From: Pontibacter chinhatensis
Lineage (GTDB): Bacteria > Bacteroidota > Bacteroidia > Cytophagales > Hymenobacteraceae
Assembly (NCBI RefSeq): GCF_900113285.1
Contig: NZ_FOOT01000003.1
Span: 124,001 to 188,000, forward strand
Reading direction: 5' to 3'
DNA length: 64,000 bases
The notes beneath the pieces are model-generated. The model was not told where the DNA came from, did no database searches, and was given only the letters and a program-made list of their open reading frames with translations. Every line of letters starts with the position of its first letter. Position 1 is the stretch's first letter. The translations under genes and the position numbers were made by a program. Of this stretch, positions 8,996-18,557 are shown one piece after another.

Positions 8996-9997
8996 ATGGA
9001 AAACTTAACCCCCATATTTCTGATAGCAGGCGGTATTATCCTGCTCATCATCTTTTTATACTTTGTACCAATCAGCCTCTGGATAACGGCCTTGTTCTCA
9101 GGGGTGCGGGTCGGCCTGCTGGAGCTGGTGTTTATGCGCATCCGGAAAGTGCCGCCAAGCCTTATCGTTAACTCCATGATCAACGCGACCAAGGCAGGCA
9201 TAGACGTAACCACCACCGAGCTGGAAACACACTACCTGGCGGGCGGCAACGTGCCCAACGTAATCAAGGCGCTTATCTCGGCCGACAAGGCCAACATCCC
9301 GCTTTCCTTTAAGCAAGCCACTGCCATAGACCTGGCCGGCCGTAACGTGTTTGAGGCAGTAACCACATCGGTGAACCCGAAGGTAATCAACACGCCCAAC
9401 GTAGCCGCCGTGGCCCAGGATGGCATCCAGCTAATTGCCAAGGCCCGTGTAACGGTGCGCGCCAACATCATGCAGCTGGTGGGTGGCGCCGGCGAGGAAA
9501 CCATACTTGCGCGTGTAGGCGAGGGTATCGTAACCTCTATCGGTTCATCCGGCTCGCATAAAGTAGTACTCGAAAACCCGGACATCATCTCGAAGCTGGT
9601 GCTGCAAAAAGGCCTGGATGCCGGCACTGCCTACGAAATCCTTTCCATTGACATTGCCGACGTGGATGTGGGCGAGAACATTGGTGCCAAGCTGCAGATT
9701 GACCAGGCTAACGCCGACCTGAAAGTGGCCGAGGCCAAGGCCGAAGAGCGTCGGGCCATGGCCGTAGCCGTGGAGCAGGAAATGAAAGCCAAAGCGCAGG
9801 AGGCCCGCGCCAATGTAATCCAAGCTGAGGTGGAGGTGCCTCAGGCCATCGCAGCGGCTTTCCGCAGCGGCAACCTGGGTATCATGGACTACTACAAAAT
9901 GCAAAACATACAGGCCGACACGGATATGCGCAGTAACATCGCCAACCCGAACCAGGGTGGCGGAGGAAGCGGAAACCCTCTCCGGTCTAAGGAATAA
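8996..9997 (+). CDS. floA: Flotillin-like protein FloA
   Basis: 333 residues, SPFH family (UPF0365/YqfA type). An N-terminal membrane hairpin ([20 protein letters not shown] and an adjacent hydrophobic stretch) is followed by the SPFH domain with [20 protein letters not shown] and [20 protein letters not shown]. Then comes an Ala/Glu-rich coiled coil ([38 protein letters not shown]) that drives oligomerisation, and a short C-terminal NIQADTDMR segment. It scaffolds functional membrane microdomains. It is cotranscribed with the NfeD-like gene and closed by a strong terminator. Confidence 0.95.
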   Translation: MENLTPIFLIAGGIILLIIFLYFVPISLWITALFSGVRVGLLELVFMRIRKVPPSLIVNSMINATKAGIDVTTTELETHYLAGGNVPNVIKALISADKANIPLSFKQATAIDLAGRNVFEAVTTSVNPKVINTPNVAAVAQDGIQLIAKARVTVRANIMQLVGGAGEETILARVGEGIVTSIGSSGSHKVVLENPDIISKLVLQKGLDAGTAYEILSIDIADVDVGENIGAKLQIDQANADLKVAEAKAEERRAMAVAVEQEMKAKAQEARANVIQAEVEVPQAIAAAFRSGNLGIMDYYKMQNIQADTDMRSNIANPNQGGGGSGNPLRSKE

Positions 9998-10019
9998 AAC
10001 CTGGTTTATACCTAACAGC

Positions 10020-10056
10020 AAGGGCCGCCCCAAAGTATGGAGCGGCCCTTTTTTAT
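10020..10056 (+). terminator. Terminator of nfeD-floA
   Basis: Stem AAGGGCCGC (10020-10028) / GCGGCCCTT (10042-10050) followed by TTTTTATACTTT. The tail again contains the TATACTT heptamer. Confidence 0.85.
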
Positions 10057-10089
10057 ACTTTAAATTTGCTATTACCTATCGGAAGAAGT

Positions 10090-10524
10090 TTACATCTTCT
10101 TAAACTCCTGCGTTACAACTGTTCTGCTTCCTGACTGAGACGAAGGTCCGCCACCGTCATACTCCAGCACTATCACCAGCTTGGTGTCCGAAATAGAGGC
10201 AATCTGGCTTTGCCCTGCCTCATGATCAGCGAAGGAGATATACTGCTTTCCCTCCTTTTTATACAGTCTGTAGGTGCCTGTCCGCTCGTCCTGGCTGGTG
10301 GTGAGGCGGTACTCGGTCTCGGTGAATTCGTAGCTTATGTTGAGCTCCAGCTCCGCTTCATGCACTTTCTCACCCTTGGCGTCGTAAACAACATTTTTAA
10401 AGGTTACCAGTTCCCAGCGGCCTTTTATCAACTCACTTACAGCAGGCTCTGTGTCTTCATCTTTTTTGCAGGCCGTCAGCAAAAGCAGCAGCACTATGGG
10501 CAAAAGTAAAAGCTTCTTCATCAT
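10090..10524 (-). CDS. Lipocalin-like lipoprotein, function unknown
   Basis: 144 residues from ATG 10524 (MMKKLLLLPIVLLLLLTAC). Upstream in-frame ATG codons would put 23 residues before the signal peptide, so they were rejected. Lipobox LTAC gives Cys19, followed by KKDED, typical of Bacteroidota lipoproteins. The mature part has ELIKGRWELVTFKNVVYD, then SYEFTETEYRLTTSQDERTG, TYRLYKKEGKQYISF and TKLVIVLEYDGGG: eight or so short strands arranged as in lipocalin-like/DUF5004-type domains. The match is to the general pattern, not to a defined family. Monocistronic. Confidence 0.7.
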   Translation of the reverse strand: MMKKLLLLPIVLLLLLTACKKDEDTEPAVSELIKGRWELVTFKNVVYDAKGEKVHEAELELNISYEFTETEYRLTTSQDERTGTYRLYKKEGKQYISFADHEAGQSQIASISDTKLVIVLEYDGGGPSSQSGSRTVVTQEFKKM

Positions 10525-10777
10525 GAGTTTAATGGAATTAGGTTTATTCAAGTAGTTGTGAATGATTAGCGAACAAGAGTTTGTTGTTTTCATAGGCTAT
10601 GATTTAGTTGATTTTGAGATAAGCTACCGTAGGTAGCAGGCTAGCGCTATACTATTGCACTACAGCATATTATTAAATATATAGAATAAAATATACAAAG
10701 CCAATTTATACTTTTCCTATACCGAAGAAATTCCCGCTACTTTTCGGCTGAAGCGGGATGTTTATACTTTTTAGATT

Positions 10778-11179
10778 TTACTCTTCTCCCTGCAGCTTTC
10801 TGATTTCCCTTACCAGCCTGTCGCGCCGCACGGAGACAAAAGTATAGCCCAGACCGTCACGGGTCATTACTTGAAGCTTAAAGGGAAAAACCAGCAGCCA
10901 CTTTTTCTCCTCCAGCCGTGCCACATCGTCTAAAGGTATAAAGGTGCTATCTCGCCCATGGATGTGAAGTGTACCAAAATGCGGTGTAGGGATGAAAACT
11001 AATTTATCGGCTATAACGACTAACCTTCCTTTGGCCGGCCATATAGGAGGTTTGTTCCGATACAGCTCCACCTGCTTTTGCACTGTCAGCACCTCTTTGC
11101 CGGAGGAAGTATAGGCTGGCTGCCTTGTAGCACACCCAGCCACGCCCAACATCAACAGGAACACCCACTTTGCACTCAT
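10778..11179 (-). CDS. Small lipoprotein with PH/GRAM-like pattern
   Basis: 133 residues, not recognised at family level. MSAKWVFLLMLGVAGC gives a lipobox with Cys16. The mature region (GRLVVIADKLVFIPTPHFG, FIPLDDVARLEEKK, FKLQVMTRDGLGYTFVSVRR, a terminal helix RLVREIRKLQ) has the strand order of PH/GRAM-like domains: an outer-sheet entry strand, 'I.L.DVA.LE', a display strand and a C-terminal helix. This is pattern inference. A short stem (CCCGCT 10733-10738 / AGCGGG 10752-10757) about 20 bases past the stop may terminate it. Confidence 0.65.
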   Translation of the reverse strand: MSAKWVFLLMLGVAGCATRQPAYTSSGKEVLTVQKQVELYRNKPPIWPAKGRLVVIADKLVFIPTPHFGTLHIHGRDSTFIPLDDVARLEEKKWLLVFPFKLQVMTRDGLGYTFVSVRRDRLVREIRKLQGEE

Positions 11180-11212
11180 AACATCACCTCATTGGTACAA
11201 CACTTTATAAAC

Positions 11213-11249
11213 AAACAGCCCGCTCCTGTATGGCAGAAGCGGGCTGTTT
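11213..11249 (-). terminator. Terminator of the 11275-12117 gene
   Basis: Perfect 12-bp stem AAACAGCCCGCT (11213-11224) / AGCGGGCTGTTT (11238-11249). It sits between two minus-strand lipoprotein genes, 26 bases after the stop of the upstream one. Confidence 0.75.
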
Positions 11250-11274
11250 ATACCTTATACTTATACTTTGAAAG

Positions 11275-12117
11275 TTATTCTGATTTAAGTGTAAAGGTTC
11301 TCTCTACGGTGTTGAACGGGCCTGGAAGCACATTGCCGTTGTTGTCAATCAGCTCCAGCTTTATCTTGTTCTCACCCATAGGCAGCCCCTCCATAATGTA
11401 AGGCATCCAGCGGTCCAGTACAAACTCGGTCCCGTTGATGGTGGCGCGCACCTTGTTGCCGGTAGTGGAGAGGTCGGTGTTCACCAGATAGAAGTCCAGC
11501 ATCACTTTCTCGGTTTCCTGCGGGCCTACGTACTCACCTTTCGGGCGGCTGTAGAACATGTGCGGCGCGCTCTCGTCGAACTCCAGTGTTTGGGTTGGCT
11601 TGCCCACGGTAATCTTGCGCAGGTCGTAGGCACCCTTGTGCTTCAGGCTCTCGTGATAGGAGCGCGACAGGAACGACAGAATTACGTGCTCGCCCTCACT
11701 GATTTCCTTGGTGAACTCTGTTTCGTAATGCGCTGTGTAAGGCTCGTTGTCCACGATGTTGTGGATATGCTGCCCCTGGTGCGAGTTGGCCATGTGCTCC
11801 GAGTTGGAGTGCGGCGTCATGCGCGTCAGTTCAAAGTTTGAGAGCGAGTAAGAGAACTGAACAGGCCCTGGCTCTACCACACCCCCGGCTACTGGTGTGT
11901 TCAGGCGAAGCTGGGACTCCGGATATTTCTGAGAGTTATCAAAGGCATACACACGCAGCCCGCCTTTACTCATAACAGCGCCCGAAGGTGTTGGCCCTGC
12001 TGTGGCGCTGGGGGTAGTAGGTGTCTGGTTTTCGGCTTCCTGTGTCTGGCGTGCGGTATCGCAGGCCGAGAAAGTGAGCATCAGGGCCGACGCCAGCAGT
12101 AGGTACGTTTTTTTCAT
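11275..12117 (-). CDS. Lipoprotein of unknown function (DUF4399-like segments)
   Basis: 280 residues. MKKTYLLLASALMLTFSAC sets the lipid anchor at Cys19, followed by a Thr/Pro/Ala linker to about residue 48. Two similar halves can be seen. One carries PVQFSYSLSNFELTRMT, GQHIHNIVDNEPYTAHY and EGEHVILSFLSRSYHES. The other carries KVMLDFYLVNTDLS, GNKVRATINGTEF and LPMGENKIKLELIDNNGNV. The HIH...DN and 'L..G.H.I...L' elements resemble DUF4399-type Ig-like repeats. Related Bacteroidota proteins are sometimes named phosphopeptide-binding, for which there is no support here. Function unknown. Confidence 0.7.
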   Translation of the reverse strand: MKKTYLLLASALMLTFSACDTARQTQEAENQTPTTPSATAGPTPSGAVMSKGGLRVYAFDNSQKYPESQLRLNTPVAGGVVEPGPVQFSYSLSNFELTRMTPHSNSEHMANSHQGQHIHNIVDNEPYTAHYETEFTKEISEGEHVILSFLSRSYHESLKHKGAYDLRKITVGKPTQTLEFDESAPHMFYSRPKGEYVGPQETEKVMLDFYLVNTDLSTTGNKVRATINGTEFVLDRWMPYIMEGLPMGENKIKLELIDNNGNVLPGPFNTVERTFTLKSE

Positions 12118-12234
12118 GTATCTAATGGATGTTGTTGGTTTCTTGTGTAGCTAATTTAGCGATTATTCTTTGTATATTGCGAACTACGTAAAGATTACAC
12201 TAAAGTATACGAAAAAATTTATATTCCAGTGAGT

Positions 12235-13221
12235 ATGAGCGAGATTTTGTTTGATGAGATCCCGTCCCTGGACCTGGCGGATTTCACATCGGGAGATGCA
12301 GAGAGGAAGGCTCAATTTGTTAAAAAGCTGGGCGAAGCCTACCAGAACATCGGCTTTATTGCCTTGCGCAACCACGGCCTCAGCGATGAGCTGACCGATA
12401 AGTTATACAAGGCAACCAAGGAGTTCTTTGCATTGCCCGACGAGGTAAAGCAGAAGTATGAGAACCCCGAACTTGCTGGTCAGCGCGGCTATGTGGGCAA
12501 AGGAAAAGAAAAGGCCAAAGGATTTAACACCGGCGACCTGAAGGAGTTCTACCACGTAGGCCAGGAGCTGAGCGATATTCCGGACAGTGATCCGATTAAG
12601 AAAGAATACCCGGAGAATATCTTCCCGGAGGAGGTGCCGGGCTTCAAGGAAACCACTTTAGAAGCTTACAGAAAGCTTGAGGCTGCCGGCAAGCAGGTGC
12701 TCCGCGCCATTGCCATTCACCTGGGCCTGGAGGAGGATTACTTCGATGAGAAGGTAAAGTATGGCAACAGCATCCTGCGCCCTATCCACTACTTCCCAAT
12801 TGAGGATCCGGATAGTGTGCCAGCCGATGCCGTTCGTGCCGCCGAGCATGGCGACATTAACCTTATCACGCTGCTGATGGGTGCCAGCGCCGACGGCCTG
12901 CAGGTGCTTCGCCGCGACGGCCAGTGGATCCCGATTACGGCGCTGCCGGAGCAGGTGGTGGTAAACGTGGGCGACATGCTCGCGCGTCTCACTAACAACA
13001 AGCTCAAGTCTACCATCCACCGTGTGGTTAACCCACCGCGCGAGCTCATGCACACCTCCCGCTACTCTATCCCATTCTTCATGCACCCCCGCTCCGAAAT
13101 GGACCTGACCTGCCTGGAGAGCTGCATCGATGAGCGAAATCCAAAGGCCTACCCGGACGCCACGGCGGGCGAGTACCTGAACGAACGCTTGGTGGAGCTG
13201 GGTCTGCTGAAGAAAGCCTAG
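12235..13221 (+). CDS. Isopenicillin N synthase-like 2-oxoglutarate/Fe(II) oxygenase
   Basis: 328 residues from ATG 12235; a GTG at 12229 would add two. The N-terminal DIOX_N region contains KLGEAYQNIGFIALRNHG, and the C-terminal 2OG-FeII domain carries the iron triad His205 and Asp207 (EHGDINLITLL) and His262 (STIHRVV), with Arg276-x-Ser278 (SRYSIPF) for the 2-oxoglutarate carboxylate. All catalytic ligands are present, so it should be active; the substrate is unknown. Despite the family name, nothing nearby suggests beta-lactam synthesis. Monocistronic with its own terminator. Confidence 0.88.
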   Translation: MSEILFDEIPSLDLADFTSGDAERKAQFVKKLGEAYQNIGFIALRNHGLSDELTDKLYKATKEFFALPDEVKQKYENPELAGQRGYVGKGKEKAKGFNTGDLKEFYHVGQELSDIPDSDPIKKEYPENIFPEEVPGFKETTLEAYRKLEAAGKQVLRAIAIHLGLEEDYFDEKVKYGNSILRPIHYFPIEDPDSVPADAVRAAEHGDINLITLLMGASADGLQVLRRDGQWIPITALPEQVVVNVGDMLARLTNNKLKSTIHRVVNPPRELMHTSRYSIPFFMHPRSEMDLTCLESCIDERNPKAYPDATAGEYLNERLVELGLLKKA

Positions 13222-13250
13222 TCTTTAAGCCTGATATGAATTAATTTGAC

Positions 13251-13289
13251 ATAAAAAGAGAGGTAGCGAAAAGCTGTCTCTCTTTTTAT
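13251..13289 (+). terminator. Terminator after the 2OG oxygenase
   Basis: Stem ATAAAAAGAGAG (13251-13262) / CTCTCTTTTTAT (13278-13289), 12 bp perfect, 30 bases past the stop and just before chrA. Confidence 0.8.
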
Positions 13290-13302
13290 ATTTTTACGCC
13301 AT

Positions 13303-14472
13303 ATGAGCCTGCGTTACTACATCTTCCTGAAAGACGTGTTACTTCTGGCCCTCACCGCATTTGGTGGGCCGCAGGCGCATATTGCCATGATGTTTAAGCT
13401 GTTGGTGGAGAAACGCCGCTACCTCACAGAGCAGGAACTCATCGAGCTGAACGCCCTTTGCTCCATACTTCCCGGTCCCACCTCCACGCAAACCCTTACG
13501 GCCATCGGCTTCAAGATAGGCGGCCCGAACCTGGCGTACCTCACGCTGCTGGTCTGGATTTTACCTGCCGCCACTTTCATGGCCTTGGCCGCCGTTGTCA
13601 TTTCATACCTCCAGGGGCAGGGCGTGTCGCTTGGCTTCCTGAAGTACATACAGCCCATGGCGGTTGGCTTTGTGGCCTATGCCGCCTATAAGATTTGCGA
13701 GAAGGTCATCCACACCAAAACGGCTGTTGCCCTCATGGTGGTTTCGGCCATACTTGCTTACTTCTTCCACTCGCCCTGGGTGCTCTCGGCCATGCTGATT
13801 GCCGGTGGCGCCGTTACCGCGCTCCGCTTTAAGCAACACCCCCAGGAGAAAGACAAGCACCTGCACATAGAATGGGCCAATTTTATACTTTATGTGGCTG
13901 TTCTGGTTGTGGCGGCTCTGCTGGGCGCTTATACTTCGTCGTTGCCGGTGCGCTTGTTCGAAAATTTCTACCGTAACGGCAGCCTCGTGTTTGGAGGCGG
14001 TCAGGTGCTTATTCCGCTGCTATACACGGAATTCGTGGACTTTAAGGGCTACCTGACTGGCGAGGAGTTCCTCTCGGGTTACGCCATTGCGCAGGCACTG
14101 CCGGGGCCAACTTTCTCCTTTACCTCCTTCGTGGGCAACCTGGCCATGCGCGAGTATGGTATAGCCGGGCAGCTCCTGGGTTCTTTTGTGGCTACTGTCG
14201 GTATCTTCTTACCAGGTACGTTCCTTATTTTCTTTGTGATTCGGTTCTGGGACGAGCTCAAAAAATATAGAGTGATCCGTGCTTCCCTGGAAGGCATTAG
14301 CGCCGTAAGCTCCGGCATGGTGGTCGCCGCTGCCATCCTGCTCTACCACCCCATCGAGAGCTCCCCCCTCAACTTTAGTATTGTAGTGGGTACTTTCTGC
14401 TTGCTAATGTTCACCAAAGTACCTGCACCTGTACTTATACTTACAGGGTTGCTGTTGGGGTTTGTGTTGTAA
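13303..14472 (+). CDS. chrA: Chromate transporter, long-chain CHR family
   Basis: 389 residues, ten or so hydrophobic helices, two CHR halves. The first half has ALTAFGGPQAHIAMM and LCSILPGPTSTQT; the second has NGSLVFGGGQVLIPLL and YAIAQALPGPTFSFTSF. The duplicated FGG and LPGPT motifs define the bidomain long-chain type, which exports chromate, probably by proton exchange. No chrB-like regulator or reductase is adjacent, so chromate resistance is family inference; other oxyanions are possible. It starts at ATG 13303, 14 bases after the terminator stem, so its promoter must overlap that hairpin or it depends on read-through. Confidence 0.9.
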   Translation: MSLRYYIFLKDVLLLALTAFGGPQAHIAMMFKLLVEKRRYLTEQELIELNALCSILPGPTSTQTLTAIGFKIGGPNLAYLTLLVWILPAATFMALAAVVISYLQGQGVSLGFLKYIQPMAVGFVAYAAYKICEKVIHTKTAVALMVVSAILAYFFHSPWVLSAMLIAGGAVTALRFKQHPQEKDKHLHIEWANFILYVAVLVVAALLGAYTSSLPVRLFENFYRNGSLVFGGGQVLIPLLYTEFVDFKGYLTGEEFLSGYAIAQALPGPTFSFTSFVGNLAMREYGIAGQLLGSFVATVGIFLPGTFLIFFVIRFWDELKKYRVIRASLEGISAVSSGMVVAAAILLYHPIESSPLNFSIVVGTFCLLMFTKVPAPVLILTGLLLGFVL

Positions 14473-14499
14473 AATGAAAAACTACTCCCTTCAACAAAA

Positions 14500-14523
14500 A
14501 AGGCCACCCTTTCGGATGACCTT
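14500..14523 (-). terminator. Terminator of the nucleotide-sugar operon, GAAA loop
   Basis: On the minus strand the RNA reads AAGGUCAUCC-GAAA-GGGUGGCCUU then UUUUUUGUUG: a 10-bp stem with two G-U pairs, a GNRA tetraloop and a U-tract, seven bases past the rfbA stop. On the plus strand the G-U positions become A-C mismatches, so it works in one direction only. Confidence 0.85.
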
Positions 14524-14530
14524 CTGTACG

Positions 14531-15400
14531 TTACATTTTTTCCCTGAGCATTCGGAGCAGGTACTCGCCGTAGCCGCTCTTTCTCAGGGGCTCGGCTACT
14601 TCACGCAGCTGCTCATCGGAGATAAAGCCCATGCGCCAGGCCACCTCCTCGATGCAGCCAATCTTGAGCCCCTGCCGCTCCTCTATCACCTGCACGAAGG
14701 TGGCCGCCTGCATCAGCGACTGGATGGTGCCCGTGTCGAGCCAGGCGGTGCCCCGGTTGAGGATGCCCACCTTGAGTTTGCCCCTGCGCAGGTACTCGCG
14801 GTTGATGTCAGTCACCTCGTACTCGCCCCGCGCGCTCGGCGCCAGGTTCTTGGCTATCTCCACCACCTCGTTGTCATAAAAGTACAGCCCCGGTACGGCA
14901 TAGCTGCTCTTTGGCTCCCTAGGCTTCTCCTCGATGGAGACGGCGTTCATCTCCCTGTCGAACTCCACCACCCCGTAGCGCTCCGGGTCGTGCACGTGGT
15001 AGGCGTATACCACCCCGCCGTCCGGGTCTGCGTTCTCCCTTAACATTGAGCCCATGCCCGCCCCATAGAAGATGTTGTCGCCCAGCACCAGGGCTACCTT
15101 GTCCTCTCCGATGAACTCCTCCCCTATCACGAAGGCCTGCGCCAGCCCGTTGGGCACCTCCTGCACGGCGTAGCTGAACTTGCAGCCTATCTGCGAGCCG
15201 TCGCCCAACAGGCGCTCAAACAGGGGCAAGTCGTGCGGCGTGGAGATGATGAGCACCTCCCTTATGCCCGCCAGCATCAAAGTGGAGAGAGGGTAATAGA
15301 TCATGGGCTTGTCGTAAACGGGCATGAGCTGCTTGCTCACAGCCAACGTCAACGGGTGCAGCCGCGTGCCCGAGCCTCCAGCCAAAATGATTCCTTTCAT
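14531..15400 (-). CDS. rfbA: Glucose-1-phosphate thymidylyltransferase
   Basis: 289 residues (RmlA). Makes dTDP-glucose from glucose-1-phosphate and dTTP. The nucleotide-binding start [18 protein letters not shown], then [48 protein letters not shown] and [15 protein letters not shown] are all family hallmarks, and the length is standard. Last gene of a five-gene minus-strand operon. With RfbB it feeds dTDP-4-keto-6-deoxyglucose into polysaccharide sugars; rmlC and rmlD are not in this window. Confidence 0.96.
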   Translation of the reverse strand: MKGIILAGGSGTRLHPLTLAVSKQLMPVYDKPMIYYPLSTLMLAGIREVLIISTPHDLPLFERLLGDGSQIGCKFSYAVQEVPNGLAQAFVIGEEFIGEDKVALVLGDNIFYGAGMGSMLRENADPDGGVVYAYHVHDPERYGVVEFDREMNAVSIEEKPREPKSSYAVPGLYFYDNEVVEIAKNLAPSARGEYEVTDINREYLRRGKLKVGILNRGTAWLDTGTIQSLMQAATFVQVIEERQGLKIGCIEEVAWRMGFISDEQLREVAEPLRKSGYGEYLLRMLREKM

Positions 15401-15424
15401 GTGTGTCTGTTTTCGGCTCTACTT

Positions 15425-16447
15425 TTATAGGGTAGCAGCCTTGGTGTCTCTGTAAATAAACTCTTGGTTGTCTTTAAACCACTCAAACGTGCGCTGCAGG
15501 CCCTCCTGGATGCGCACCTGCGGGTCATACTTCAAGAGGCGCTGCGCTTTCGAAATATCGGCCAGGCTGTCTCGGATGTCTCCGGCGCGGTCAGGGCCGT
15601 GTACCGGCTCCACGTCAGCTCCGGCTGTTTCCCTAAGGATGTGGAACATCTGCAGCAGCGAAGTTCTGTCACCCACGGCGATGTTGTACACTTGATTCAC
15701 CGCCTCTGGGCTCTCTACCAACGCAGCCTTGACGTTAGCTTGCACGCAATTCTCCACGAAGGTAAAGTCGCGGGTCTGCCCCCCATCGCCATTGAATTTC
15801 GGAGATCGTTTGTGGATCAGCGCGTCGATGAAGAGCGGGATGACGGCCGCGTAGGCGCCGTTCGGGTCCTGCCTGGGCCCGAAGATGTTGAAGTAGCGCA
15901 GCCCGATGATTTCCATGCCGTAGGTCTTGCCGAACACGTCGGCGTACAGCTCATTGGCGTACTTGGTCACGGCATAGGGCGAGAGCGGCTTGCCAATACG
16001 ATCCTCCACCTTGGGCAGTTCCTTGCTGTCGCCGTAGGTAGACGAGGAGGCCGCGTACACGAAGCGCTTGACCTGCTGCTCCTTGGCCGCGGTGAGCATG
16101 TTCACAAAGCCGCCCACGTTCACGTCGTTGCTCGTGATGGGGTCGTTGATGCTTCGGGGCACTGAGCCCAGCGCCGCCTGGTGCAGCACCACGTCCATCC
16201 CCTGGCAGGCGTCCATGCAGGTCTGCACGTCGCGGATATCGCCCTCCACCAGTTCAAAGGCCGGGTTGCCCAGAAACTGCTCGATATTCTTGCGGTAGCC
16301 GTTGGAGAAGTTGTCCAGCACGCGCACCTTGCCTGCCTTATACTTCAAAAGGTACTCCACCAGGTTAGAGCCGATAAAGCCGGCCCCGCCTGTTACTAAA
16401 AACGACAGCCCATCGAGGGGCTGGTCGTGAAATGGGGAATCGTACAT
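15425..16447 (-). CDS. UDP-N-acetylglucosamine/glucuronate 4-epimerase, WbpP/TviC type
   Basis: 340 residues from ATG 16447 (MYDSPFHDQPLDG); the frame extends upstream but only into the end of rfbB, so that extension was rejected. Extended [21 protein letters not shown] (NAD binding), then AASSSTYGDSKELP and YAVTKYANE (catalytic Ser/Tyr-x3-Lys), GLRYFNIFGPRQDPNGAYA and FNGDGGQTRDFTFVE. The 'SDPITSNDVNVGGF' and 'DPNGAYAAVIP' blocks are those of WbpP/TviC epimerases acting on UDP-GlcNAc(A). It lies 20 bases after rfbB. With the TviB-like dehydrogenase at the head of the operon it would give UDP-GalNAcA. Confidence 0.88.
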   Translation of the reverse strand: MYDSPFHDQPLDGLSFLVTGGAGFIGSNLVEYLLKYKAGKVRVLDNFSNGYRKNIEQFLGNPAFELVEGDIRDVQTCMDACQGMDVVLHQAALGSVPRSINDPITSNDVNVGGFVNMLTAAKEQQVKRFVYAASSSTYGDSKELPKVEDRIGKPLSPYAVTKYANELYADVFGKTYGMEIIGLRYFNIFGPRQDPNGAYAAVIPLFIDALIHKRSPKFNGDGGQTRDFTFVENCVQANVKAALVESPEAVNQVYNIAVGDRTSLLQMFHILRETAGADVEPVHGPDRAGDIRDSLADISKAQRLLKYDPQVRIQEGLQRTFEWFKDNQEFIYRDTKAATL

Positions 16448-16467
16448 AATATTGTTAAAGTCTATAC

Positions 16468-17517
16468 TTACCGATGCGTGTACTGCTGCTCGTAGTAGCT
16501 CTGGTAGTTGCCTGAGGTCACGTTCTCCAGCCACTCGGGGTTCTCCAGGTACCAGTCAACCGTCTTGCTCAAACCCTGCTCAAAGGTTACGGACGGCTTC
16601 CAGCCCAGCTCATCCATCAGCTTGGAGGAGTCGATAGCATAACGCAGGTCGTGGCCGGCGCGATCCTTCACAAACGTGATCAGCTTTCTGGAGTGACCTT
16701 TCTCGCGGCCCAGTTTCTCATCCATCTGGTCGCAGAGCAGCTCGATCAGGTCGATGTTCTTCCACTCGTTCACGCCGCCGATGTTGTAGGTGTCGCCCAC
16801 CTTGCCCTCGTGGAAGATTAGGTCGATGGCGCGGGCGTGGTCCAGCACGTAGAGCCAGTCGCGCACGTTCTCGCCCTTGCCGTACACCGGCACCGGCCGC
16901 TCGTTCTTGATGTTGTAGATAGCCAGCGGGATAAGCTTCTCGGGGAAGTGGTTTGGCCCGTAGTTGTTCGAGCAGTTGGAGATCTTGACAGGCAGCCCGT
17001 AAGTATGGTACCAGGCACGCACGAAATGGTCGGAGCTGGCTTTAGAAGCAGAGTATGGCGAGCGCGGATCGTAGGCCGTTTCCTCTGTGAAGAGTCCGTC
17101 CTCTCCCAGCGAGCCATACACCTCATCGGTGGAGATGTGGTAGAACAGGTGCTTGCTTAGATCATCGGCCCAGTGCTTACGGGCTGCGTTCAGCAGGTTC
17201 ACCGTGCCGATCACGTTCGTCTGCACAAAGGCCAGGGGGTCGGAGATCGAGCGGTCCACATGCGACTCGGCGGCCAGGTGAATTACGGCATCAAACTTAT
17301 AGGCGGAGAAGATCTCCTCCAGATAGTCCGCATCTACTATGTCACCCTTCAGGAAAGTATAATTCTCCTTGTCCTCGATGTCTGAAAGGTTGGCCAGATT
17401 ACCGGCGTAAGTCAGCTTGTCGAGGTTGTAAATCTGGTAGTTCGGGTACTTGGTCACAAACAGGCGTACCACGTGCGAGCCAATAAAGCCCGCGCCGCCC
17501 GTAATTAATATTTTCAT
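16468..17517 (-). CDS. rfbB: dTDP-glucose 4,6-dehydratase
   Basis: 349 residues (RmlB). Converts dTDP-glucose to dTDP-4-keto-6-deoxyglucose with bound NAD. Visible motifs: [42 protein letters not shown] (catalytic Thr-Asp-Glu), [10 protein letters not shown] (Tyr-x3-Lys), [17 protein letters not shown] and [13 protein letters not shown]. Two bases separate its start from the end of galE, a tight operon junction. Confidence 0.96.
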   Translation of the reverse strand: MKILITGGAGFIGSHVVRLFVTKYPNYQIYNLDKLTYAGNLANLSDIEDKENYTFLKGDIVDADYLEEIFSAYKFDAVIHLAAESHVDRSISDPLAFVQTNVIGTVNLLNAARKHWADDLSKHLFYHISTDEVYGSLGEDGLFTEETAYDPRSPYSASKASSDHFVRAWYHTYGLPVKISNCSNNYGPNHFPEKLIPLAIYNIKNERPVPVYGKGENVRDWLYVLDHARAIDLIFHEGKVGDTYNIGGVNEWKNIDLIELLCDQMDEKLGREKGHSRKLITFVKDRAGHDLRYAIDSSKLMDELGWKPSVTFEQGLSKTVDWYLENPEWLENVTSGNYQSYYEQQYTHR

Positions 17518-17519
17518 GC

Positions 17520-18554
17520 TTATACTTCTGTTTTCTGAAGGGTTAATTGCCAGTCCCAGGCGCTTTTCATGGCTTCTTCCAAGGTACTGGTAGTTTTAAA
17601 GCCTAGTTCTTTGGTTGATTTGGTTACGTCGGCGTAGATCTTCGGCACATCGCCGGCACGGCGTGGACCAACTTTATAGTTCAGCTTCTGGCCGGATGCT
17701 CTTTCAAATGCGCTGATTGCTTCTATCACACTATAGCCTGTTCCGGTGCCCACGTTGAAGAATTCTATACTTTGCGCTTTACCCTGCAGCAGGCGCTCCA
17801 CCGCCACAACGTGTGCTTTGGCCAGGTCTACTACATGGATAAAGTCGCGGATGCAGGTACCGTCCGGGGTATCGTAATCATCGCCAAACACAGTCAACTC
17901 TTCGCGAATGCCAGCGGCAGTTTGGGTGATAAATGGCACCAGGTTGTTTGGCACGCCCAGTGGCAGCTCTCCTATCCTGGCGGAAGGATGTGCACCGATC
18001 GGGTTAAAGTAACGCAAAGCAGTGGCTTTGATGCTGCTATTGCCGCTGTTGGCCAGGTCCGTGAGGATCTCCTCGCATACTTTTTTGGTATTGCCATACG
18101 GGGAATTAGCCTTCTGTACCGGGGTTTCCTCCGTTACGGGCAGTTGCTCCGGAATACCGTACACGGTGCAGGAAGAAGAGAACACCAGGTTGTCTACCTT
18201 ATACTCCTCCATCACCTGCAACAGCGCCACCAGCGAGCCCACGTTGTTGTGGTAGTACTTCAGCGGCTCTGCTACCGACTCACCCACGGCCTTATAGGCG
18301 GCAAAATGAATTACGCCCTGGATGTTCTGCTCCTGCTTAAACACCTGGCGCAGGGCCTCAGCGTCCGTGCAGTCGATGCGGTGGCAAGGGATGTCACGGC
18401 CAAGTATGGCAGCAATACCCGCTAGCGCACTTTCTTCGGAGTTCGAAAAGTTATCGATGATCACCGGCTCATAGCCTGCCTCCACCAACTCTACCACCGT
18501 GTGGGAGCCAATATAGCCGGCCCCGCCGGTTACCAAAATCTTTGCGTTTGCCAA
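17520..18554 (-). CDS. galE: UDP-glucose 4-epimerase
   Basis: 344 residues. Interconverts UDP-glucose and UDP-galactose. NAD-binding [19 protein letters not shown], then [44 protein letters not shown] (Tyr-x3-Lys), [17 protein letters not shown] and [15 protein letters not shown]. These are canonical GalE blocks, and the length matches. The sugar-binding C-terminus ends QLTLQKTEV. Three bases follow the upstream dehydrogenase gene. Confidence 0.95.
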   Translation of the reverse strand: MANAKILVTGGAGYIGSHTVVELVEAGYEPVIIDNFSNSEESALAGIAAILGRDIPCHRIDCTDAEALRQVFKQEQNIQGVIHFAAYKAVGESVAEPLKYYHNNVGSLVALLQVMEEYKVDNLVFSSSCTVYGIPEQLPVTEETPVQKANSPYGNTKKVCEEILTDLANSGNSSIKATALRYFNPIGAHPSARIGELPLGVPNNLVPFITQTAAGIREELTVFGDDYDTPDGTCIRDFIHVVDLAKAHVVAVERLLQGKAQSIEFFNVGTGTGYSVIEAISAFERASGQKLNYKVGPRRAGDVPKIYADVTKSTKELGFKTTSTLEEAMKSAWDWQLTLQKTEV

Positions 18555-18557
18555 AAT

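Noticed and set aside
12229..13221. Beta-lactam synthesis role for the isopenicillin-N-synthase-like gene
   Set aside because: Only the broad fold and iron ligands match; no NRPS or other pathway genes are nearby.
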